64,000 bases of DNA from assembly GCA_016713035.1 (NCBI GenBank), contig JADJPW010000001.1:620001-684000 (forward strand). Reading direction: 5' to 3'. Made by a program: the position numbers and the translations under genes. Source of the stretch: Verrucomicrobiaceae bacterium (GTDB taxonomy: Bacteria; Verrucomicrobiota; Verrucomicrobiia; Verrucomicrobiales; Verrucomicrobiaceae). The notes beneath the pieces were generated by a model. The model had not been told where the DNA came from. It did not search any database and saw nothing but the letters and a program-made list of their open reading frames with translations. Below, piece by piece: positions 9,779-18,179 of the stretch. How positions within the stretch are numbered: the stretch's first letter is position 1; each line of letters begins with the position of its first letter.

Positions 9779-9968
9779 TTGTTGGCAGAAGCTGAGTCCA
9801 ACGGGCTTGCGGTTCACCAAGAGAAGATAGTCACAGCGCCCCAACTTCAGCGACACCTCACGAAGTGCGATACCGACCGAGGCGGAGGGATCGAAGACCT
9901 TGGAGTCCTGAACGGCCCAGCATGGCGTCGATGGTTTGGCGGGCTTGCTGTTCGGGGAGGGCGGCCAT
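9779..9968 (-). pseudogene. hsdR: type I restriction endonuclease R subunit, N-terminal remnant
   Basis: From ATG 9968 on the minus strand the sequence reads MAALPEQQARQTIDAML. After a small disruption near 9918 it continues WAVQDSKVFDPSASVGIALR, then EVSLKLGRCDYLLLVNRKP, and stops at the IS4-like border. This matches the usual start of HsdR nuclease domains (EQQAR..ID..L...GWAVQD...G.AIRE..L..G..DYLL.V..K..G). The conserved EAK of the nuclease motif would lie just beyond the break. No hsdM or hsdS is seen. The rest of the gene is absent on the other side of the nest, so the system is dead here. Confidence 0.65.
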
Positions 9969-10114
9969 GCGGGAGTTTCCCTATCCAAGCAGGGGATGGC
10001 ACGGATGGCAAGGCTTTGGGACGAGGGGTAGCAAGGGCCTCTAGAAGAGTGTCTGGGCGGTGTGGCGGCTCGGGAAAAAGAGCTGCCGGTGGGCTGGGGT
10101 GCAGGTCTCGGTGA

Positions 10115-10675
10115 GGGCACCGTCATCTCACCGTGCGGGCAACGTCAGCTCACGGTGTGGGCAGTGTCAGATCACGGTGTTGGCAAAACGGGCGAATCTG
10201 TGGACAAAACGGGACGTTTTCCGGGCAAAACGGGCGGATCTGTGGACAAAACGGGACGTTTTGTGGGCACGGTGAGATGACCCCCTGGGCACTGTCAGGT
10301 GACTCCCTGGGCAGAGTGAGATGACTCCCTGGGGCAAACAGGTCCATGTGCGGACACCGTCAGATGACTCCCAGGGCACCGTCAGGTGACTCCCTGGGCA
10401 AAACGGGCGAATCTGTGGACAAAACGGGACGTTTCGTGGGCAAAACGGGCGAATCTGCGGGCAAAACGGGACGTTTTGTGGGCACGGTGAGATGCATGTC
10501 TGGGCACTGTCTGGTGACTGCCTGGGCACGGTGAGATGCATCCATGGGCACCGTCAGATGACTGCTTGGGCTCTGCGGGGCGTTGGGTGGGCAAAATGGG
10601 CGGTTTCGCGCAGCAATCTGGCGATTTCGCGTGGCAATCGGGCGGTTTCGCGTAGCTTTCCGGCCGTGGCGCAGT
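10115..10675. repeat. degenerate tandem array of 20-23 bp units (about 26 units)
   Basis: The stretch can be cut into contiguous units of mostly 21-22 bp, most beginning gggca. There are three main unit types: gggcaaaacgggacgttttg (contains the inverted repeat aaaacg-gga-cgtttt), gggcaaaacgggcgaatctg, and gggcacggtgagatgactcc with its relative gggcaccgtcagatgactcc. Types alternate irregularly and drift at the 3' end (10600-10675: units ending in ttcgc). There are no unique spacers, so it is not a CRISPR. All frames are largely open, but only because the unit lacks stops. Confidence 0.8.
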
Positions 10676-10689
10676 GGTGGGCAGGTCGG

Positions 10690-11212
10690 GGAGGGATCGC
10701 CAGAGGGGCCAGTTGCGCAGCAACTGGGCTACTTTTCACGACTGGGGGCGGGCTCAGGTAAGTTGCCGAGTTGCTGTGCAACTCGGGGTTTCATCGCCAG
10801 AGGGGCCAGTTGCACAGCAACTGGGCTACTTTTCACGACTGGGGGCGGGCTCAGGTAAGTTGCCGAGTTGCTGTGCAACTCGGGGCTTCATCGCCACAGG
10901 GACCAGTTGCACAGCAACTGGGCTACTTCACGACTGGGGCGGGCTCAGGTAGTTGCCGAGTTGCTGTGCAACTCGGGGTTTCATCGCCAGAGGGGCCAGT
11001 TGCACAGCAACTGGGCTACTTTCCAAGACTGGGGGCGGGCTCAGGTAAGTTGCCGAGTTGCTGTGCAACTCGGGGTTTCATCGCCAGAGGGGCCAGTTGC
11101 ACAGCAACTGGGCTACTTTCCATGACTGGGGGCGGGGCTCAGGTAAGTTGCCGAGTTGCTGTGCAACTCGGGGTTTCATCGCCAGAGGGGCCAGTTGCAC
11201 AGCAACTGGGCT
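10690..11212. repeat. tandem array of 97-bp twin-hairpin units (about 5.5 copies)
   Basis: Units begin at 10763, 10860, 10953, 11050 and 11148 (spacings 97, 93, 97, 98), with a half unit before. Each unit holds two strong stem-loops: ccgagttgc-tgt-gcaactcgg and ccagttgc-aca-gcaactgg, which are near mirror versions of each other (loops tgt and aca). Between them lie the constant segments ggtttcatcgccagaggg and gggcgggctcaggtaag. Copies differ at only a few bases, so the expansion is recent. The array ends exactly where the esterase stop codon begins (11214). Confidence 0.85.
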
Positions 11213-11213
11213 A

Positions 11214-12074
11214 CTATTTCCAGATCCAGCGGAGGGTGTCGGGGAGGATGGAGCCGCCGTGCTTCATGTTGTGGGTGCCTTCGCCCATGACGAATGTGTA
11301 GTCGTAGCCGGCAAATTTCAGCGCGGCGGCCATTTCTTGATTGGCGAGGGGCCAGTTGCCGAACTGGTTGTCCAAGTCGTTGCTGCCTTCTTCCAAAAAG
11401 ACTTTTAGGGGCTTTTTCTCGGTCTTGCGGATCAAGGCGGGATAGACGTGGCCGCCGCGGATGTTGGTGAAGCTGCCGATGTGGCTGACGACCTTGCGGA
11501 AGGCGTCTGGACGCTCCCAGGCGACGGTGAAGGCGCAGATGCCGCCGCTGCTGTTGCCGCAGATGGCGCGGCCATTGGGGTCGGTGGTGAGGTTGTAGTT
11601 TTTGGAGACTTCTGGGAGGATTTCATCAATGAGGAAGCGGGCATGGGCATCGCCGAGTGAGTCGTACTCGAAGCTGCGATTGCTGCGGGGCTTCTCTTTG
11701 TCGTTGGCGGCGGGAAAGGTGCCTGGTTGGATGAAGATGCCGATGGTGACGGGCATTTCGCCTTTGGCGATGAGGTTATCAAAGACGACGGGGGCCCGCA
11801 GTTGGCCATCGGGCTTCACGAAGCCGCCGCCGTCGCAAAAGACCATGACGTTGGCCGGTTTGGCGGCGTCGTATTGAGAGGGCACATAAATCCACCAATC
11901 ACGCGTGGTGCCGGGATAGACCTTGGAGGTGGTGAATGGGGGCATTTGGGTCACTTTGCCCTGGGGCACGCCTTTTTGTACCTCGGAGTCGGGGCCGAGC
12001 TTGTACTGATCATCCTGCGGTGCGGCTGGGAGGGTGATGGTGAGGAGGAAAAAGGCGGTGAGGAGCTGTTTCAT
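11214..12074 (-). CDS. secreted alpha/beta-hydrolase, esterase family
   Basis: 286 residues with an N-terminal signal peptide (MKQLLTAFFLLTITLPAAPQ). The body matches the putative esterase family related to enterochelin esterase (PF00756): an oxyanion segment MVFCDGGGF, the nucleophile elbow GNSSGG, and a late histidine in GTHNMKHGG near the C-terminus. Predicted to hydrolyse an ester outside the cytoplasm, with unknown substrate; related proteins in this phylum are often linked to polysaccharide de-esterification. The stop codon abuts the last unit of the twin-hairpin array, which could act as its transcription end. Confidence 0.8.
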   Translation of the reverse strand: MKQLLTAFFLLTITLPAAPQDDQYKLGPDSEVQKGVPQGKVTQMPPFTTSKVYPGTTRDWWIYVPSQYDAAKPANVMVFCDGGGFVKPDGQLRAPVVFDNLIAKGEMPVTIGIFIQPGTFPAANDKEKPRSNRSFEYDSLGDAHARFLIDEILPEVSKNYNLTTDPNGRAICGNSSGGICAFTVAWERPDAFRKVVSHIGSFTNIRGGHVYPALIRKTEKKPLKVFLEEGSNDLDNQFGNWPLANQEMAAALKFAGYDYTFVMGEGTHNMKHGGSILPDTLRWIWK

Positions 12075-12148
12075 GAATAGGGGTCATAGCGAACGCCCCC
12101 GATGGATTCCATCTTGCAGCACGCAGCTCCCCCACGCACTGTCTGGAC

Positions 12149-12391
12149 ATGGAAACGACTCTCCCAAAAATTCACGAAAAACAACCTGTCGCTGTCGAGC
12201 TGCCTGCGGGTGATCACTGGTGGTGTGCCTGCGGCCTCAGCGGCCATCAGCCGAGCTGCGATGGCTCGCACAAGGGCACGGGTTTCGGGCCGAAGAAATT
12301 CACACTGCCGGAGGCGAAGAAAGTCTGGCTGTGCAACTGCAAGCACACGAAGAATCCGCCTTTCTGCGATGGCTCGCACAAGGCTCTCTGA
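12149..12391 (+). CDS. CDGSH-type iron-sulfur protein, two motifs
   Basis: An 80-residue protein with two CDGSH zinc-finger-type motifs: CACGLSGHQPSCDGSH and CNCKHTKNPPFCDGSH. Each provides the three cysteines and one histidine that bind a 2Fe-2S cluster in the mitoNEET-like family (PF09360). Bacterial tandem forms are small soluble proteins believed to take part in redox sensing or Fe-S handling. ATG 12149 gives the usual length. It is divergent from the esterase gene and converges with the methyltransferase gene. Confidence 0.88.
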   Translation: METTLPKIHEKQPVAVELPAGDHWWCACGLSGHQPSCDGSHKGTGFGPKKFTLPEAKKVWLCNCKHTKNPPFCDGSHKAL

Positions 12392-12403
12392 GCGGAGCTT
12401 TTG

Positions 12404-13348
12404 CTAACGCACCATCATCCAGATGGTGCTGGCTCCATGGCCGGGGGGGAAGTCCACGACGGGCTTCAGCCGATTGAAGTCGGTGGTGCGGCGTTTGGTC
12501 TTCGCGCAGAGACGTGCTTGGCGCTCCAGGGTGACGGGATCGAGCTTGGTGCAGTTGGTGGAGAGGAGGATGGCGCAGGTGGGGCCTGCGATCTCGAGCG
12601 CGGCGAGGACGAGGTCCTCAAAGTGCTGCTCGATCTGCCATAAGCGCCCCTGGTGCCCGCGTGAGTAGGTGGGCGGATCGAGCACGATGGCATCAAAGCG
12701 CTCGCCCCGGTGCCCGAGCTTTGGCAGCAGCTCGAGGGCATCCTCTGCGAGGAATCGGTGGCGTGCCTCTGGGATGCCATTGAGGGTGAAATTCTCGCGC
12801 CCGCGATCCAGTGATTTTCTGGATAAATCCACACTCACGGTCTCTGCGCCTGCGAGTGCGGCAACGACGCTGAAACTGCAGGTGTAAGCGAAGGTATTGA
12901 GCAGCCGCTTGGGGCGTGCTGCGTGCAGTTTGGCACGGTTCGCCCGCTGATCGAGGAATAGGCCGTGGCTGTAGCCAGCGCCGAAGTCCAGTGCATATCG
13001 GATACCTGCCTCTGTGACCACCGTGGTCAGTGGCAGGGCGGCATCTCCACGGCGCAGCACAGGGGCGATGCGGTCGGCATTTTTCAGCGGCAAAAAGCGG
13101 GTAAAGACGCGTGCTGGTGCCCATGGGCCGGGGCTGCACCATGCGTCCAGGGCTGCGGCGAGCTCATCGAGCGCCGCATCATTCTTGTGGGAGATCATCA
13201 CATCCTCTCCGAGCCGCTCTACCCAGCCCTCGGAGCCAGAGGCTAGGCGGTGTGCACGCGTGCCCGCTGCCTCGATGGCCGCCATGTCCTCTGGCGTGAT
13301 CCAGAGCGCAGGTTGGACAGGTGGGCGGCGGTGGGGGGATGGATTCAC
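12404..13348 (-). CDS. class I SAM-dependent methyltransferase, RlmI/RlmK-like
   Basis: A 314-residue protein. The SAM-binding motif I region LLNTFAYTCSFSV, followed by ETVSVDLSRKSLDRGREN and the motif IV LDPPTYSRG, is characteristic of the rRNA cytosine/guanine methyltransferases related to RlmI and RlmKL (PF10672 type). An N-terminal PUA-like domain is not obvious. The likely role is methylation of 23S rRNA; the precise site is unknown. It converges with the CDGSH gene, with stops about 12 bases apart. Confidence 0.8.
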   Translation of the reverse strand: MNPSPHRRPPVQPALWITPEDMAAIEAAGTRAHRLASGSEGWVERLGEDVMISHKNDAALDELAAALDAWCSPGPWAPARVFTRFLPLKNADRIAPVLRRGDAALPLTTVVTEAGIRYALDFGAGYSHGLFLDQRANRAKLHAARPKRLLNTFAYTCSFSVVAALAGAETVSVDLSRKSLDRGRENFTLNGIPEARHRFLAEDALELLPKLGHRGERFDAIVLDPPTYSRGHQGRLWQIEQHFEDLVLAALEIAGPTCAILLSTNCTKLDPVTLERQARLCAKTKRRTTDFNRLKPVVDFPPGHGASTIWMMVR

Positions 13349-13484
13349 AGGTGGTTAGCCTGTCGCAAGATCTCGACGTGAGCAATGAAGCATGCTTCTG
13401 CGGATTTGAAAAAGCGCATGATCCGCCCGATGGAGGGCACCGGCTCTGAAAGAACCCAGGCCACCAACTAGTTTCGATCACATC

Positions 13485-14144
13485 ATGATGAAAAATATCC
13501 TCTCCACTTTCCTCCTCGCCGCTGCACTGCCTGCCACCGCGCAGGAGATGAAGAAGCTCGATATCCGATTCGATGACATGGCAGCAGGTGCGCCGCCGGA
13601 GCAGGTCTTTGTGATCGACGGCAATATCCAGATCGCTGAAAAAGACGGTGGCAAGGCCCTGGTCATCGACCCAGGGACCGAACTGGTGGAGGGAGCCGCC
13701 CAACTCGGCGACTCTGCTGCTGGGAATGCCAGCGTGCAGGTCAAAGTGTTGGCGAGCAAGCAAGGGCGCAGCACGCCGCGTTTCGGCATCAGTGTGCATG
13801 GCATGAGCGGCTACCGCTTCTATGTGAATCCCGCGAAAAAGCAGCTGGAGCTCATCAAAGCGGATCAAACCGTGGCCTCTGCCCCCTTCATCTGGAAAAG
13901 TGATGCGTGGCTACACCTGAAGCTAGAGGTCAAAAAAGCCGCTGGTGACGCATGGTACATCACCGCTAGCGCCTGGCCCGCTGCGGACACCGCTGCACCT
14001 GCCGAGCCCCAGCTCAAGCACAGCGACAAGGGACTCAAAGGACAAGGCAAATGCACGCTATGGGCCACGCCCTTCAGCGGCAAGCCCGTGTACTTCGATG
14101 ATGCCCATGTGGAGGTAGAGACAGCGCCTGCTGCTGCGAAGTAA
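13485..14144 (+). CDS. secreted beta-sandwich protein of unknown function
   Basis: 219 residues with a signal peptide (MMKNILSTFLLAAALPATAQ). The rest is rich in beta-strands, with alternating hydrophobic pattern (VQVKVLASKQGR, FGISVHGMSGYRFYVNPAKK, WLHLKLEVKK, YFDDAHVEVE), which fits a concanavalin A/LamG-like jelly-roll as found in DUF1080-type proteins of this phylum. No catalytic residues could be assigned. It stands alone between a minus-strand methyltransferase and a minus-strand cyclase-like gene. Confidence 0.7.
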   Translation: MMKNILSTFLLAAALPATAQEMKKLDIRFDDMAAGAPPEQVFVIDGNIQIAEKDGGKALVIDPGTELVEGAAQLGDSAAGNASVQVKVLASKQGRSTPRFGISVHGMSGYRFYVNPAKKQLELIKADQTVASAPFIWKSDAWLHLKLEVKKAAGDAWYITASAWPAADTAAPAEPQLKHSDKGLKGQGKCTLWATPFSGKPVYFDDAHVEVETAPAAAK

Positions 14145-14158
14145 GCGCTACGACTGGA

Positions 14159-15436
14159 TCAGGCCGTCATGAGGCGGCCATGCTTTGGCACGCTGGGTCG
14201 TTTGCTGGCATCTTTGAGGTGTGCGGTGACGAGGTCGATGAAATAGCGCACAGGAGCATCATCGCGGTCCTCAATGGTCGCATTTTGGAAGCTGGCGAGC
14301 GCTTTGTCGTTCTCGCCCTGGCGATACTGCACCACCCCCTGCCAGAAAGCATCACGGGCGCGGGCATCTGCCTCTGGCAGGGTGCCTTTTTCAGCCAGTA
14401 GCTCGTAGATCTCACCGAGTGGCTGCCCACTGGCGGTGTAGAGCATCTCCAGAGGCCGCACCTCGATGCTGTCCTTCACCTTTGCGTAGGTGCGTGGGGC
14501 GATGAGGACGCGGGAGCCGTAGATGCCATTGAGCACGCTGAGGCGGTCGGTGAAGTCGCAGGCCTCGCCGCTGGCGCTGAAGCTCTGAAAGTCCTCCATG
14601 CCCAGCAGGCCGCACATGGCCTCACCTGTATTCAAAGCCACGCCGAAGCGTGCCTTCACACCACAGAGATGCTCTGACTCACGGGCGAGGGCGCTGAGCT
14701 GTGCCCGCAGTGCAGCAGCTACCTGCGCGGCATGCAGTGCATGGTGCTCATCCGCATGGGGGTAGCCGAACAGCGCACGTATGCTGTGTGCATCACAGTC
14801 ATCGAGATACCCGCCGCGTGTGACGATGAACTCCGACACACCGCGCTGGAGGATGCTGATGAGGCTCTCGTATTTTTCACCGTCTGTCTCAGAGCCGAGC
14901 TCGGTCGGATTGAGCAGGCGGCAGCTCAGGATGGTGAGCTCACGCTTTCCAGTGAGCTCGGCGGGCTTATCCCGCTGCACCAGCTCATCAAAGGCCTGCG
15001 CGGAGATACGGCCCGCAAAGAGACCGCGCATGATGTGTGCTCTGCGACCATTCAGACTGCCACTGACGGCGATGGCGGCGATCCCAGCTCCCCAAATGGC
15101 CGAAATGCCAGAAACAGGCTCAAAGAGCGTGCCGGTGAAAACCAGGATGAGTCCGAGTGTGCGGGTCAAAAATGTCGCTGCGAGCAAAAAGGCCAAGCGT
15201 GGCCAGTTCGCGGGCATCTCGATGCAGACCCAGGCTGAAACGAAGGCCATGAGCGTGTAGTAGCCGTATTGCAGCATCTTCCCATGCCACAAGGGCTCCT
15301 CCACCGCGAAGATGCGTGCATACAGTGCATCAAACCAACGTGCGACATCCGCGAAGAAGCCTAGCTCATAGAGAGCCAGTAGCGGGATGCAGATCAAACA
15401 ACCGATGAGGATGGCTGCGGTGCGATTTCGATTCAT
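14159..15436 (-). CDS. membrane-anchored class III cyclase homologue, probably degenerate
   Basis: 425 residues from ATG 15436 (MNRNRTAAILIG); the in-frame extension upstream is Pro/His-rich and unlike a protein start. Four hydrophobic segments occupy the first about 150 residues. The following cytosolic domain resembles adenylate/guanylate cyclases (PF00211): RELTILSCRLLNP, GGYLDDCDAHSIRALFGYP, and GVALNTGEAMCGLLGMEDFQ, SFSASGEACDFTDRLS. In active enzymes the first motif contains a metal-binding Asp (FxDIxGFT), here replaced by SCRLLNP, and the GDA triplet is replaced by CDAHSI. A C-terminal TPR-like tail follows. Catalysis is therefore doubtful; a regulatory role is possible. Confidence 0.7.
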   Translation of the reverse strand: MNRNRTAAILIGCLICIPLLALYELGFFADVARWFDALYARIFAVEEPLWHGKMLQYGYYTLMAFVSAWVCIEMPANWPRLAFLLAATFLTRTLGLILVFTGTLFEPVSGISAIWGAGIAAIAVSGSLNGRRAHIMRGLFAGRISAQAFDELVQRDKPAELTGKRELTILSCRLLNPTELGSETDGEKYESLISILQRGVSEFIVTRGGYLDDCDAHSIRALFGYPHADEHHALHAAQVAAALRAQLSALARESEHLCGVKARFGVALNTGEAMCGLLGMEDFQSFSASGEACDFTDRLSVLNGIYGSRVLIAPRTYAKVKDSIEVRPLEMLYTASGQPLGEIYELLAEKGTLPEADARARDAFWQGVVQYRQGENDKALASFQNATIEDRDDAPVRYFIDLVTAHLKDASKRPSVPKHGRLMTA

Positions 15437-15485
15437 GGGGACTGGGGAGTGCGGTTTTGACGATGGGGAATGGGTAGCAGAGGCA

Positions 15486-17226
15486 TCAGGCGGCAGCAGC
15501 AGCAGGCGGTGCGGCGTCTTCCACCGTGGTGGCTTCTTCCTGTGGTGGGCGGCAGGCTTGGACCACGAGCTCACTCAGGTAGGAGTCTGTATTGGCGATG
15601 GCGGATGCGGGGATGTCGAATTCATCATTGTCCGTGCCGCGTGCGACGAGCGTCAGGCCAAAGGGGTAGTCTTTAAAGAGCTTCTGACACATGCTGGGCA
15701 CATCCAGCCCCTCTAGCAAGGCACGGCGGGCGATGGCCGTGATGGCCTCTGCATCGAACCGCAGGAGAAAGCCGTGCTCACGATCAAACCGCTCCACAAA
15801 GGCATTCACCTCCCCTGTATGCGCAGCGCTGAAATCATGGACGATGCGGGATGCAGCCTCACGGCAGCGATGCATGGCCGCAGCGGGTTTTTCGATCAAA
15901 GCGGCGTCGATCTCGATCTCTGGCAGACCCAGGCTGGGCAGCTCGAATTTAAAATCCCGCAAAACACGCTCCCAGGCTGTGACTAGGCCGCGTGCGCCCG
16001 TTTTCTCCTCCGCAGCTCGTTTCGCGATGAGATGCAGTGCATCGTCGGTGAAGGTGGCTTTGACCCCATAGGCACCGAATTCACGCTCATACTGGCGGAT
16101 GAGGCTGCCCTCAGAGGTTTTCATGATGTCAAAGAGGTCCCCCGCACTCAGCGGGTCACAGACGACTCGCACCGGCAGACGACCGATGAATTCTGCCTCG
16201 AATCCGTAGTCGATGAAGTCCTTCGTGGCAGACTCACGGAAGAGGTGCTCGACCGGTGTGCGCTCACCATCAGCCTGCGGTGACGAAACCGATCGCCTTG
16301 CGGTTCGTGCGGCGCTCGATGAGCTTTTCCAGGCCACTGAAGGCACCACTGACGATGAAGAGGATGTTCCGCGTATTGATGATCTCGCGGCCGGTGCGGC
16401 CTTTACGCGTATCAAACATCATCTGCATCTGGCTGCGGATGTCATTCTGAGCGTAGAGTGGCACCTCTGTCTCCTCCATGATTTTCAGCAGCGCGGTCTG
16501 CACGCCGCGCCCGCTGACATCACGTCCGAGCTTCTCCGTGCCGGAGCAGAGCTTGTCGATTTCATCGAGATAAATGATGCCATGCTCCGCCAGCTCGATG
16601 TCGCCATCTGCTTTGTAAACGAGCTCGCGGATCATGTCGTCCACATCAGCGCCGACATAGCCGGTTTCGCTAAATTTGGTGGCATCCGCCTTCACGAAGG
16701 GCACACCGACGAGATCGGCGATGTGTTTGACGAGATAGGTCTTTCCCACGCCGGTGGGGCCGATGATGATGACGTTTTGCTTGGAGAACTCCAGCGGGGT
16801 GCCATTGGGATTCGCCTCCCGGTGCTCACGCAGCATGCGAGCGTGGTGGTAATGGTCACAGACAGCCGTGGCGAGCACCTTCTTGGCCTCATCCTGGCGG
16901 ATGACGAAGCGGTCCAGATGGTTCTTGATGTCGATGGGCTTGAGATTGAACTCAAAGCGGGCGCTGTTATCCGGCTGCGGCTCGGCGTCAGCGTTTTTAT
17001 CGTCGCCATCCTTTGCGGGGCGCGGGCCTTCGATCCGGGTGAAGAGCACCTGCCCACCGAGCGTGTTCTTGATGAAGTCCTCCAGCTTGGTGGTGATCTC
17101 CTCCGGGGAAAAGGGCTTCGGACCATCCGGCGGCGGTGGCGGCTCAGCCTTTGCCACCGGCTCAGATGCGGGGGAATCTGGTGCGGGCGGTGAATCAGGC
17201 GGGGAATCTTGCGTGGGGGCGCTCAT
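15486..17226 (-). pseudogene. ClpX-like AAA+ ATPase, frameshifted
   Basis: The upstream frame (17226-16270) has a Pro-rich N-terminus, then a ClpX/HslU-type AAA+ module: Walker A IIIGPTGVGKTYLVK, FVKADATKFSETGYVGADV, Walker B GIIYLDEIDKLCSG, and GRGVQTALLKIMEETEV. It stops after KAIGFVTAG at 16270. The downstream frame continues ADGERTPVEHLFRESATKDF and the sensor-2 domain (TGARGLVTAWERVL), plus an Ala-rich tail. One base near 16267-16275 is responsible. The family unfolds substrates for ClpP. The four-cysteine zinc domain of canonical ClpX is missing, so this is probably a paralogue. About 580 residues if restored. Confidence 0.75.
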
Positions 17227-17232
17227 GGAGGC

Positions 17233-17715
17233 TCAATTTAAGTGAAGTTCGTTGCGGAAGCGATGCAGCAGACTGGAAGAAAGGCGGAATCCATGCCTTT
17301 GAAGCTCTTCCATGGCACTGTCAAAATCGAGTTGCCCTTTGCGATGCGCCTCCGCGACCAGCGCCGCCAAACCGCGCACTTTCAGGCCTAGTGCCTGAGC
17401 AATTGCTCGACCTGAGCGTTCATCAATCAGGAGGAGCGATTCGGAGCGGTACTGCCAAGCTAGGCTGATGGCAGCAGACTCACCTGGGTCCAATGACACG
17501 GTTTCAGGCAAAATCGCTTGGGGCTCCTCTACCGCTATAAATGAGGGTAATTGACCACTGAACACCCGGCGAAGCTCCAGCGGAGCCTCTGGGTGCAGGC
17601 ATTCATCGAGCACTTTCTGCGGCAAAATAACGTGCCCGAAGAAACTCTTCAATAGTTCCAATTTTCCGATCAAGGCCAGATAACAGAGAACCGATGTATC
17701 ACTAATGACCGTCAT
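17233..17715 (-). CDS. DUF3368 PIN-like toxin of a toxin-antitoxin pair
   Basis: 160 residues beginning MTVISDTSVLCYLALIGKLE, the N-terminal aspartate-containing strand of PIN-like nucleases in DUF3368 (PF11848). LDPGESAAISLAWQ and LLLIDERSGRAIAQALGLKV supply the further acidic positions (E, D, E/R), typical of the family. Predicted single-strand ribonuclease toxin in the cytoplasm. ATG overlaps the stop of the upstream UPF0175 gene by four bases (ATGA), indicating coupled translation. Confidence 0.85.
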   Translation of the reverse strand: MTVISDTSVLCYLALIGKLELLKSFFGHVILPQKVLDECLHPEAPLELRRVFSGQLPSFIAVEEPQAILPETVSLDPGESAAISLAWQYRSESLLLIDERSGRAIAQALGLKVRGLAALVAEAHRKGQLDFDSAMEELQRHGFRLSSSLLHRFRNELHLN

Positions 17716-17966
17716 GCCGAGAGTGAAGTGAGCTCATCTGCCATGTTCGACTCATCGTAGGAAGGCCAGGCTCCCATTTCAGAGAGAAATCGCTGGGTCG
17801 CCCAACGAGAATCTAGACAGAGCAACTCACCGACCTGGGCCATCGAAAGGACTCCACGGCGATAGGCACTCACCGCGACCCCCTCCAAAGCTGCACGGTT
17901 CAGATCTAGCAGACGCTCCTGGAGAGGCGCACGCAGAGCTTCAGGAATGGATATTTCGATATTCAT
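17712..17966 (-). CDS. UPF0175 family antitoxin
   Basis: 84 residues from ATG 17966 (MNIEISIPEALRAPL). LDLNRAALEGVAVSAYRRGV followed by LSMAQVGELLCLDSRWATQR is the helix-turn-helix layout of UPF0175 (PF03683) proteins, which are regularly found beside DUF3368 genes and act as DNA-binding antitoxins. The longer in-frame extension upstream has no support. A perfect 9-bp inverted repeat at 18000-18036 lies directly upstream and could be the autoregulatory operator. Confidence 0.85.
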   Translation of the reverse strand: MNIEISIPEALRAPLQERLLDLNRAALEGVAVSAYRRGVLSMAQVGELLCLDSRWATQRFLSEMGAWPSYDESNMADELTSLSA

Positions 17967-17999
17967 ATGGGTAAACATGCGGCATGTGCGGCAGCCTGA

Positions 18000-18036
18000 C
18001 AAGCACGGTCCGTTCCCAAGGCAAAATCCGTGCTTG
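18000..18036. promoter_or_regulatory. inverted repeat between toxin-antitoxin and rpoA genes
   Basis: caagcacgg (18000-18008) pairs with ccgtgcttg (18028-18036) across a 19-base spacer. It lies 34 bases upstream of the antitoxin start on one side and 144 bases upstream of rpoA on the other. It could be an operator for the antitoxin or part of the rpoA leader. No protein is known to bind it. Confidence 0.4.
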
Positions 18037-18179
18037 CAAAGGGAAGACGGCCCCGCATTATCCGCCCCCCGCGAGTTCCCCCCCACAGACAATTCGCCGT
18101 TGGTCTCCGAGCCACGTATTCTTTCAGAATGCGCTGGATGCTCGCCCGGAGGTAACCCGGCCAAATCCTACAACATCCC

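Noticed and set aside
10115..10675. CRISPR array
   Set aside because: Units are contiguous with no unique spacers of constant length, there are several unit types, and no cas gene is in the window.
10771..11301. Long plus-strand ORF across the twin-hairpin array (176 codons)
   Set aside because: The repeat simply contains no stop in this phase; the product is repeated low-complexity sequence and continues into antisense of the esterase. The 97-bp period does not keep frame.
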